A stretch of 64,000 bases of DNA. It comes from Symsagittifera roscoffensis. Taxonomy: Eukaryota; Xenacoelomorpha; Acoela; Convolutidae. Of this stretch, positions 46,525 to 55,252 are shown piece by piece; position 1 is the first letter of the stretch; the number at the start of each line of letters is the position of its first letter. The stretch is taken from contig NC_087070.1 of the NCBI RefSeq assembly GCF_963678635.1, forward strand, positions 51,992,750-52,056,749. The letters are read 5' to 3'. The position numbers and the translations under genes are program-made. The notes beneath the pieces were generated by a model. The model was not told the origin of the DNA. It ran no database searches and saw only the letters and a program-made list of their open reading frames with translations.

Positions 46525-49500
46525 TTGAAAAATTCGAATTCAGATATCATTTCCTTACATGTCTATAACAACACACCTTACCAAGTAACATTACCTTTAG
46601 GACTTTTAGGATATTGTGAAACCAACGCTACAATATCACCAATACACGAAAAAGCCTATCGCGTAAATAATATACTCCAATTACTAGATATTTGCCAATC
46701 TACAATTCTTAATGAAGAATTATCTATAAATAATATAATAAGTAACGAAAACAAAAATACGGATTATTTCACAAAAACTCCATATTTCAAACCTACATTC
46801 AACATAAGTAACTACACAGAGGACCAACAAAAATTTTTAACAATGTTTAATTTCCAACATTCACAAATAACACAAGACGAATTCGAAAAATTAGCCAAAC
46901 AGCTAATTAAATATTCATCAGTCTATGCAACATCAAAATTCGATGTTGGAAAAATCAGTTCATCACTACATCTCCCGTTAAAACCAGACGCAGTTTTCAA
47001 AAAACAGAGAGCAAGTAAAGTACCAATTCACTTACATGATAAAGTGAACAGATTACTCGATATTTTAGAACAATACAACATTATATCACCAGTTAATAAA
47101 GAAGAACAGCCAAAAGGGAACACATTTATCAACCCCGTTATCATTCTAGCTAAAGGAGAATCATTAAAAATCGTTCTCGATGCTAGATACCTCAATTCAC
47201 TTATAGATGAATCAAAATGTAATTGGCCCATTGAACCAATACAAGTTATTTTAACAAAAATAAACGGCAAATACTTTACAACCGCCGATATGAATAGTGC
47301 ATACAATCAAATGCCACTAGATGAACAATCACGACGTTTAACACAATTTGTTATCGGAAACCAACAATATGAATTCAACCGCTTATTCTATGGAATATCC
47401 ATAGGACCAGCAGCATTTTCAGCTTTTATGAGCAAAATTTTTACACCACTAATACTCAAGAAAAACGCAATCACCTATTTAGACGATGTTTTTATGCAAT
47501 CACAAACAAAAGACGAGATGTTCAATGTTTTAGAAAAATATCACCAAATACTTCAGAACGAAAATCTGAAGGCCGCCCCCGATAAATCACACTTCTTTTT
47601 GACAAGAGTTAAATTCTTAGGACATAATATAGAAAGAAAAACAATCACTCCATTGAAATCACGCATTGACGCTATTCAAAAACTTCAACCACCAACAAAT
47701 AAAAAGAAAATCCAAGAATTTCTTGGAATGTTAAACTTTTTAAGTAAATATGTTTATAAAATGCAATTATATCTACGACCATTTTATAACATCCTTAGAC
47801 AACAAAATAATTTTGAATGGAACACAGAACATCAAACACGATTTGAAGAAATAAAGAAACTTTTAACTGAACAAATTTCAAACACAATTCCAGATTCAAA
47901 TCAACCATTTTATGCAATGTGCGATGCTTCGAACTTTGGCATCGGTGCAGCACTATTACAATCACATAATGGTACAAATAAAATGAACCTCATATCAGCA
48001 AATTCTCGATTATTCACTCAAGCAGAGCTACGACTCTCAACTCTAATGAGAGAATGTACAGCCATAATATATACACTGACAGAATATGAATTTCTGATAC
48101 TTGGATCAAAACATCCAACAGTTCTATTCACAGACCATAAACCAATCATCTTTCTCTTTACACAAAAATCTAACCCAAACCACCGAGTTTACAGATTTCA
48201 ACTAATTCTAATGAAATTTCCAAACTTACATATAGTTTGGACTGCAGGAAAAAATCTTGCATTACCAGACACCTTAAGTCGAAATACACCACCTGAATTA
48301 CTTACACGAAAAACAACAGTTGAAATACCCAAAAACATAAAATTCTACCTTGCAGAAAACGAAACATCACCCCGATTGGAATGCAAATATGCAGTAAAAA
48401 CTGATATTGAACAATCACAAATAAATAATTTACAACATTTCCCACTTTATTTAGATTGTCAAAATAATCATTATGAAGTTGATTTACTTGGAACATCAAC
48501 TTTCAAACCAATCCCATATTCTCAATGGATAAAAAATAACACCCAACAAAAACGAACAAAACAACACCTGCCTAAGAAAGACCATTTTCCACTAATTGAA
48601 AAAGAAGATTTAACTGATAAAATAAATTTATCAGGACCACAAACAAATGATTCAAAATACACAATAAATCAAGTTTTTGACCTTCACGACCCACTTGATA
48701 CAATACCCTTATCTAAATTAGAAATCGAAAACATTTTTCTCCCCCCAACAGAAATAATTACAATTTCAACACTGAAACAATATCAAAACCTTGACCCAGT
48801 AATTCGACAACTGAAATCATGGCACAAATATAAAACTAAACCTATCAAAGCAGATTCAACCATTCTAGGAAACAAAACACTCCTCCGATACTTTCGCAAA
48901 TTTAACAACACAACAATTAACGAAAATACAGACCTTTTAGAGTATAGCCTGAATGAATCTACAGTTCCATTTCTCCCTTTAAGTATGATTCTTATAGCTT
49001 TTAATATTTCACATACACAAAATATTAAAGGACACTCTGGATCAGAAAAAACATATTCAAATTTTATACAAAACTTTTATTTCCCAAATGCACCAATTTG
49101 GATAAAAGTACTATGCAATGACTGTATAGTATGTCAACTAAATAAACCTTACCCAAATCAAAAACAAATAGCACAAAAACAAGATTTTAAAGGACAAAGT
49201 TTGTACTTTAATCATCGTATCTCATTTGATACTAAAGGACCAATTTCACCCTCATCAGAAGGAAACTCCTACATTATGGTAATTGTTGACGCATTTACAC
49301 ATTATGTAGCACTTAACCCAGTACCACATTGTAACGCTTATTACGCTTACACAACACTCTATGAACACTGGATAGCAAAATTCGGACTACCAGAAATTTT
49401 AGTTACAGACAACGGTACAGAATTCATAAATAATGAAATTATCACACTATGTCATTTATATAACATTAAACACAAACCACGTACATCTCATGCACCTTGG

Positions 49501-49848
49501 ACAAACGGCTTAGTCGAAGGTATGAACCGTTCATTACAAGAATATCTTAGATGTATCATCAACGGAAATGATACAAAATATACCGAATGGTCAGCAGATG
49601 TAAAATTATTTCCCTTAGCGTATAATTCACAAATTACGACAACTTTAGGAATGTCACCATACGAAATGGTTTTTAACCAAAAGCCACGCAAACCAATAAT
49701 GTTTACAGCAAATTCTCATAAAAACGCACAAGGTTATTGTCAACCAAATAAAGACTCAAATTGTTATAACCTACCTTTACATACACACGATGAAGATCAT
49801 TTTCATCACCCACAAATTCTTAAACTAGCCTCCGGTACACACACTTAA
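46525..49848 (+). CDS. Pol (RT, RNase H, integrase) of copy 2, without its C-terminus
   Basis: 1,107 codons open from 46525, where the Pol frame reopens after the upstream frameshift; the first codon is a TTG, not a real start. RT: TADMNSAY (first catalytic Asp) and YLDD at residues 318-321. RNase H: Asp467, Glu510, Asp537 (TDHKP). Integrase: an HH-CC zinc domain (CNDCIVCQ) and the triad Asp902, Asp962 (TDNGTEF), Glu998 with 35 residues between the last two. This copies the genomic RNA and inserts it. The stop at 49846-49848 is an in-frame nonsense codon where copy 1 has a sense codon, so the integrase C-terminal domain is cut off. Confidence 0.92.
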   Translation: MKNSNSDIISLHVYNNTPYQVTLPLGLLGYCETNATISPIHEKAYRVNNILQLLDICQSTILNEELSINNIISNENKNTDYFTKTPYFKPTFNISNYTEDQQKFLTMFNFQHSQITQDEFEKLAKQLIKYSSVYATSKFDVGKISSSLHLPLKPDAVFKKQRASKVPIHLHDKVNRLLDILEQYNIISPVNKEEQPKGNTFINPVIILAKGESLKIVLDARYLNSLIDESKCNWPIEPIQVILTKINGKYFTTADMNSAYNQMPLDEQSRRLTQFVIGNQQYEFNRLFYGISIGPAAFSAFMSKIFTPLILKKNAITYLDDVFMQSQTKDEMFNVLEKYHQILQNENLKAAPDKSHFFLTRVKFLGHNIERKTITPLKSRIDAIQKLQPPTNKKKIQEFLGMLNFLSKYVYKMQLYLRPFYNILRQQNNFEWNTEHQTRFEEIKKLLTEQISNTIPDSNQPFYAMCDASNFGIGAALLQSHNGTNKMNLISANSRLFTQAELRLSTLMRECTAIIYTLTEYEFLILGSKHPTVLFTDHKPIIFLFTQKSNPNHRVYRFQLILMKFPNLHIVWTAGKNLALPDTLSRNTPPELLTRKTTVEIPKNIKFYLAENETSPRLECKYAVKTDIEQSQINNLQHFPLYLDCQNNHYEVDLLGTSTFKPIPYSQWIKNNTQQKRTKQHLPKKDHFPLIEKEDLTDKINLSGPQTNDSKYTINQVFDLHDPLDTIPLSKLEIENIFLPPTEIITISTLKQYQNLDPVIRQLKSWHKYKTKPIKADSTILGNKTLLRYFRKFNNTTINENTDLLEYSLNESTVPFLPLSMILIAFNISHTQNIKGHSGSEKTYSNFIQNFYFPNAPIWIKVLCNDCIVCQLNKPYPNQKQIAQKQDFKGQSLYFNHRISFDTKGPISPSSEGNSYIMVIVDAFTHYVALNPVPHCNAYYAYTTLYEHWIAKFGLPEILVTDNGTEFINNEIITLCHLYNIKHKPRTSHAPWTNGLVEGMNRSLQEYLRCIINGNDTKYTEWSADVKLFPLAYNSQITTTLGMSPYEMVFNQKPRKPIMFTANSHKNAQGYCQPNKDSNCYNLPLHTHDEDHFHHPQILKLASGTHT

Positions 49849-50490
49849 TGGATTCTAAATAGAGATAAAAAACACAATGAAATTTATCAAAAAATAACAA
49901 AAAAGTTATTACAAAGACAAAACATTAATGAACAAATCAATTCACGTTTTACACCAGCCTCCGAATTAAAAACTGGAACATTTGTTTTAATACCTAATTT
50001 TAATACTCAAAAAGGAATTTCTAAAAAATTACAACCCCTTCGAAAAGGACCATACCAAATAATTGCAAAACCCACTGATGTCACATATAAAATTACCGAC
50101 TCAAACAAAAAAGAAATCGTTCAACATCGAAACAACCTATTACCTTATTACCCAAAAGAATACGCACTCCGCGAATTAACTCAATTATATTCTTTCACAG
50201 GATTAAAAATCATTCAAAATGAACCACATCTGAAAAACACAGAACAAAATGATAACCCCACCGAAAATCAAAACACAAAACCAACCGCCACCAAAAACAA
50301 TACACAAAACCATAAAGAATCCCCAAAACAAAGAAAAAATAGAAAAATGACCGAACAAATAATACCCCAAGAACAGATCGACAAATCAGAAAATCGAAAA
50401 ACAACAAGACTCCGAAATCAACCACGTAAAAACTATAAAATATTCATCCCCCAATCTAAAATTTTAAAGAAAGTGGAATTTCAAAAGTAA
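49849..50490 (+). pseudogene. integrase C-terminal tail beyond the premature stop
   Basis: The Pol frame stays open for 213 more codons after the nonsense codon and ends at a TAA. It contains RKGPYQIIAKPTDVTYKI at about 50053-50106, the GPY/F-type chromatin- or DNA-binding module of Ty3/gypsy integrases. A Lys/Asn/Gln-rich basic tail follows. It is conserved in copy 1 (26299-25817). The untranslated state in copy 2 follows from the single upstream stop. Confidence 0.8.
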
Positions 50491-51088
50491 TTTTAACATT
50501 ATACTTCACAACCTTGAAACCTCCGAAACATTTTTCATTTACATTTTTCAAAATAACATGCTGACAAGTACGCAATAATTCTAGTTCAAAATAGACCAAT
50601 AGGATTCATCCAATCCGTCACTTTCTCTAACTCAAACTAAGACCAATTAGACGAATAATATAGAACTCCAGGCACAACTATAACTATAACTTTACGACCT
50701 CCAGGTCAAAAATAAGCAAACCACTCCAACTTGACAACTAAAATAAATATCACCATAATACCATACCCCTCCCTTATCTAATAACCCAAAGAACAACAAT
50801 ATTTCCCCAACTCAGACCACGAATACCCCTAAAACAAATTTGTTAACATAGCCTAAAGTAACAAAATGAACATTTTAATTAGCCTAAAGTATAAAAATCT
50901 CACCATACCCCGGATCATTTGACAAACAAAAATAAAGAAAAAGACGACCTCCTGACCACCATGAAAATTGCCCCCAACAATTTTTTACAAAACTCAACCT
51001 ACTTGTCAAAAAACTAATAAATAATCCGACCACACTTGAAAATCGCCTCAAACAGCAAAAAATATTCGACCAAGAGATCATTTCTTAA
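50491..51088 (+). other. spacer between Pol and the downstream ORFs
   Basis: About 600 bp without a sense ORF, alignable with 25224-25816 of copy 1. It contains a repeated TAGCCTAAAGTA motif (50850 and 50881). It is the natural place for splice acceptors or a promoter feeding the downstream genes, but I cannot single one out. Confidence 0.45.
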
Positions 51089-51319
51089 ATGCTCTTCTCT
51101 CAATCAGTTACTCAAATACTCATAAATCTTAAACATTTTTTTACAATACTTGAAACCTTTATAATATTTCTTTTTGATATACTTGATTCTTTTCTAATAA
51201 TCCTAATCATTTTTTGTAACATTTTTTTAATTTTCTACCTTATACTCGAACTATTCCTCCAACTTTCCAAAACCCTTGATTATATCCACAGGTACGATTT
51301 ATACAACTTGTCTAAATGA
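51089..51319 (+). CDS. small hydrophobic protein, ORF-h1 (76 aa)
   Basis: ATG at 51089 (in ACTCTTCTCTC context) to the TGA at 51317-51319. Almost the whole middle (about residues 10-60) is Ile/Leu/Phe: one or two membrane helices, with a polar end (DYIHRYDLYNLSK). No family is recognised. The ORF, its length and its ATGA overlap with the next ORF are shared with copy 1, where one codon has become a stop. Substitutions keep hydrophobicity. The minus strand of this area holds chance ORFs of no interest. Confidence 0.55.
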   Translation: MLFSQSVTQILINLKHFFTILETFIIFLFDILDSFLIILIIFCNIFLIFYLILELFLQLSKTLDYIHRYDLYNLSK

Positions 51320-51504
51320 TACGAACAATTTTCAGTAGAACTGATGTTTTTTTATTGTTTGTAATTTTCATAACATTTTTATCATCCCTCATTTTGACAA
51401 TATGCAAATGTATAAAGAAAGCAATCATCACATTTGCCCTAGCAACAATTTTTCTAATTATTTTTTTGGAAGAATATTATAATAAACATAAACCTTCCCA
51501 CTAA
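51316..51504 (+). CDS. one-pass membrane protein, ORF-h2 (62 aa)
   Basis: Begins inside the stop of ORF-h1 (ATGA at 51316-51319), in the -1 frame. A hydrophobic helix at about residues 11-29 is followed by CKCIKK and a second hydrophobic stretch, and it ends EEYYNKHKPSH. It is intact in both copies. Cys-Lys clusters after a helix are common palmitoylation-type contexts. Function unknown. The overlap suggests expression by termination-reinitiation after ORF-h1. Confidence 0.6.
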   Translation: MIRTIFSRTDVFLLFVIFITFLSSLILTICKCIKKAIITFALATIFLIIFLEEYYNKHKPSH

Positions 51505-52647
51505 AGTAACAATTCAAAAATCCATCAAAAATTGCTACCCAACAGTCACAGAATCAGTCTTCACCGACATCATCCCAAGATAACCCAACACCACCTTCAA
51601 CTACTCAAAATCCTCAAACATCTACACGGATTTCTTTTCAAGACAATCCATACACTTTTGAAGAACGACATGCTCGTTTATCAGAACCACTAGAACCAGT
51701 TCAACGACAAGCACCTCTAAGCAAACCAACATATAACCTATACCCAACACTACCACAAGAACTAAGTAGAATAAGAAATCCTAGTCAAAACCAAAATACA
51801 GTCGAAATAAATAGACAAATTATACATCCTCGACGAAACAGAAATTTTCAAACTCCCCGAGTTCATTTTGATATACCTCAATCCCCATCACAAAACACTC
51901 CAGAAAACCCCATTGGTATATTACCAGAAACCCCTACGCTTCTTTCACAACGTAGCACCTCAAGCCTACCATCAGATTACTTAGGTTCAACACCAACATC
52001 TGAACAAATACGTGAAAATCCCTTTAACCCCCCAAACCAGGCATCACGACTACCATATTGGACAACACATTCATTTACACAAGGTGAATTAAATTTAGTC
52101 AATAATCCAATAGATATTTCTACGGATACAACAACATCCTCATCACTACCAGAAACATTATCACTACCATCAACACCATCAATAAGCCAGATTTCACCAC
52201 CACCTTTTAACTTAAATTTTCCAAATAATCTCGACGCCAGATATCCAGAACAATCATCAATAAATATTCCTTTAAGACTAGATTGGAATACATTTACAGC
52301 ACCTCCACCATTATTTGGACAACATCAAGAAAGTAACCGCCTTCATAACTGGGCACTTAATAGATTACAATATCGCCAAGATATTCACAACGATATCCGT
52401 GATCACAATATTCAAATACTCCAACAAAACAGTTTACAATTAAAGTTTGAAATCACAGTTAAGTTAAACAATATTACCCAACATCCCTACCCATTAAACC
52501 CACCTAACATAACAGCTCAATCACTACCACCACCGTTTATAACTACTGAAGTAATATACAAATACGACAGATATACCAAAAACACAATTGGCTACATTAC
52601 ATTTTATAATCCATACTCAGGATTATCATACACATGTATATTCTAAA
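51505..52647 (+). CDS. Pro/Ser/Thr-rich AUG-less ORF (380 codons)
   Basis: Open from directly after the ORF-h2 stop to the TAA at 52645-52647, with no ATG, TTG or GTG in frame over all 380 codons. It is rich in Pro, Ser, Thr, Asn and Gln, with PETPTLLSQRSTSSLPSDYL and TTTSSSLPETLSLPS segments. The C-terminal 100 residues are less biased (RLDWNTFTAPPPLFGQH; EVIYKYDRYTKN). It overlaps the envelope ATG by 14 nt in another frame. Sequence and frame are kept in copy 1, so it is likely translated, most simply as the downstream exon of a spliced RNA. No domain is recognised. Confidence 0.55.
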
Positions 52648-55252
52648 ATTATTAATTTTTCTCCAACTCCTTTTTCTAGTAATCTCAAATCAAAACATAA
52701 ACCCTTCCCCTCGTACAGGACCACAAGATTTATTAGTAACACATTACGATTGTGAAGAAAATGAACAAAAAACACTACATAAATATGCAATAAATCAAGT
52801 ATCACAATGTGAAACAGAACCACAAGCTATAGAAACCACAAATGTAATAGCAACACTCTATTCAAAAGCCCGAGCAACAACAGTTACAGGTTATAAATTC
52901 ACAGCAACATTTTCCGAAAAGAAAGTACATTGTTCACAAGTCTCGAACGGAAACAAAAACCGACTTGACCATGAATCATTCTATCAGAGTAATATAGAAC
53001 GTCTTTTACATCTCAATCCCGACGATTGTAAAAATGAATTACTTAGACTAAACATCACACAAAATAAAAACTCCGAAAGAAAGTTAGTTAACTTTCAAGT
53101 TTTTTCAGACTCTGTACATCAATCACAACTTGAAAGACACCAAGGACATATAAAACTAGACGAAAAATACCCGTATAACGGCGCGCACGGACGATTAACC
53201 TATGACCTACACGATAAACATTGGATACCACACATTGGTATAAATAACCCATCAAACTGCAAAGCAGACACAAAAAATAAAGGATACCAAGAAATAATGT
53301 TTTTCGATTGGAAAATACAACTCGAAAAAATACAACTAACACGAGATTTATCAGATAGTACAATGATCTATCAAGGAATCCGATTACCTTGTAAAAATGA
53401 TCAAGGTTATTGCGACCCTACAACGAGAACACAAGCAACAATTGTTTGGTTCCCCGAAGATACATGTACAACATTTCAAGTAGCAAGAATACACGCTCGT
53501 ATGATAAAATTTCACGAAAAATACTTTATACAATCAGTTCCATATGAACAAGTACATCCATCACGAAAACAAAGTACTAATTTTAGAAACATACACAATA
53601 TAGAAAATAAATTGACACGTTTTCAAATATATCAAGAAACAGAACTTGCATGTAAATACAGGAATCCACTCCATAAAACACAATACTCTGAAATATTAGT
53701 TGAATACGAAAAAGGATTCGACATGACCACTGGAAAAATAAAACTTGACCCACATGCCACAGGTCATCCTCCAAACGAAGGAACATCCTATATACCAGTT
53801 AATTTTGAAAAAAGCAACGGACAACCTGGTGGACATCTAAAACCCCATGACACCAGAAGCACACGCTTACAAGAATTATCACTAATGAATACTACATATT
53901 TCGGTAATATCCACTATGATATTCATTTAGATATGAAACTAGATTATACAATTAGCCGAATTTTTCAAGAAATGTCACTCTCCGAATTAGAAACACTACA
54001 CCAACTATGCGAATTAGAACGAACACAAATATTACAATCACTTGCACTAGCAGTATTAAAAATACCCTATACAGGATACTTATTATCTGGAAATAGATCA
54101 AATTTTTTAGACTATGAAGGAAACATCTTATGGTTTTATACTTGTACTAAAAAAGTATCACCACTATACGTTTTTGAAGATAAACGATGTTATAAAAGAA
54201 TCCCTATCTTTTATAAGAATAAAGTACATTTCGTGGATACACTTTCACGAAGAACCTATTTCTGGGATACCGCAGTCCCATGTGGATCAGAAAACAGCCA
54301 CAATGTAGTACAACTAAACCCTGATGAAAATAAATATTATCTTCTCACTCCATATCCCACATTAATGCAATCACTCAAAAAATTTTCACCAGAAAGCATT
54401 CGCGCTATTGCTCGAAACCCAAATATAGACTTACAATCAATAGGAATCTATTCAAAATCAGATATTCAACATCACATTAGAACACAACAATTCCAAGAAT
54501 TATTAACACAAATGGACACTATACAAAGACAATCAATAGACCAAAATTTACGCAAACTTGCAGAAACCGCAGGATTTGCCGATATCTACACGCAAGACTA
54601 TAGCGGATATTTTAAAGACATTAAAGATTATATATATCTAAACGGTGAAAAATACCGTCCCCAAGATATATCACCAATTAACATTTTTAGCTTTGTTACA
54701 CTCAAAAATGAGATCCTCGATTTTCTAGGATGGCCCTACTACATCTTAGAAAAATTGACTATTTTATACGCAATGTTTAACTTTATTGGATTTCTTTTCT
54801 CACTTTTAAAAGGAATCTACAACACATGTGCTATACACACACAGGTCAATCGACAAGCAAGTGTAGCACGCATACTCTTTGCAGGATTTTTTGGAATCTT
54901 TTCTACATCTATAAACAAAATTCTTTTAGACGCACAAATAAAAGAATATAACACAAAAATAGCAACACGACAAAATACATACGACGAAGAACATAACAAT
55001 GTAGACATAACGCCAACGGCACCACAATTACCAGCCCTACCAAATAACCATCCACTATCCCTAGTCCCACGAAATTTTCGAAACTTAGCCATCACACATA
55101 ATCCAAATTTTCGACTCACCACATCACAAAGTCCCATTCAACATATAATGACACACCAGTCACAAGACGATAATACTTATGAACAAATTATTGAACAACC
55201 CCATACCACCGCTTTTCAGTCTCAAAATAATCATTTTTTTAGCCCACGATGA
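52634..55252 (+). CDS. envelope-like glycoprotein (872 aa), intact in copy 2
   Basis: A type I membrane glycoprotein. Hydrophobic signal peptide at residues about 3-18; ectodomain with many Cys and several N-x-S/T sites; a membrane-spanning segment at about 700-730 (LEKLTILYAMFNFIGFLFSL); a cytoplasmic tail of about 140 residues. The ectodomain order, namely THYDC near the mature N-terminus, a Cys-Tyr-Lys-Arg-x-Pro block at about 519, a late Cys plus LTPYPT block and IGIYSK, resembles the glycoproteins of Jingchuvirales (chuvirus-like) that many invertebrate retroelements have captured. That assignment is pattern recall, not a search. No clear furin site is seen. Its stop overlaps the next start (ATGA). 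In copy 1 it is split by two lesions. Confidence 0.82.
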   Translation: MYILKLLIFLQLLFLVISNQNINPSPRTGPQDLLVTHYDCEENEQKTLHKYAINQVSQCETEPQAIETTNVIATLYSKARATTVTGYKFTATFSEKKVHCSQVSNGNKNRLDHESFYQSNIERLLHLNPDDCKNELLRLNITQNKNSERKLVNFQVFSDSVHQSQLERHQGHIKLDEKYPYNGAHGRLTYDLHDKHWIPHIGINNPSNCKADTKNKGYQEIMFFDWKIQLEKIQLTRDLSDSTMIYQGIRLPCKNDQGYCDPTTRTQATIVWFPEDTCTTFQVARIHARMIKFHEKYFIQSVPYEQVHPSRKQSTNFRNIHNIENKLTRFQIYQETELACKYRNPLHKTQYSEILVEYEKGFDMTTGKIKLDPHATGHPPNEGTSYIPVNFEKSNGQPGGHLKPHDTRSTRLQELSLMNTTYFGNIHYDIHLDMKLDYTISRIFQEMSLSELETLHQLCELERTQILQSLALAVLKIPYTGYLLSGNRSNFLDYEGNILWFYTCTKKVSPLYVFEDKRCYKRIPIFYKNKVHFVDTLSRRTYFWDTAVPCGSENSHNVVQLNPDENKYYLLTPYPTLMQSLKKFSPESIRAIARNPNIDLQSIGIYSKSDIQHHIRTQQFQELLTQMDTIQRQSIDQNLRKLAETAGFADIYTQDYSGYFKDIKDYIYLNGEKYRPQDISPINIFSFVTLKNEILDFLGWPYYILEKLTILYAMFNFIGFLFSLLKGIYNTCAIHTQVNRQASVARILFAGFFGIFSTSINKILLDAQIKEYNTKIATRQNTYDEEHNNVDITPTAPQLPALPNNHPLSLVPRNFRNLAITHNPNFRLTTSQSPIQHIMTHQSQDDNTYEQIIEQPHTTAFQSQNNHFFSPR

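Noticed and set aside
51316..52647. ORF-h2 joined to the Pro/Ser-rich ORF by stop-codon readthrough
   Set aside because: The two share a frame in copy 2 but not in copy 1, so readthrough would not work as a conserved mechanism.
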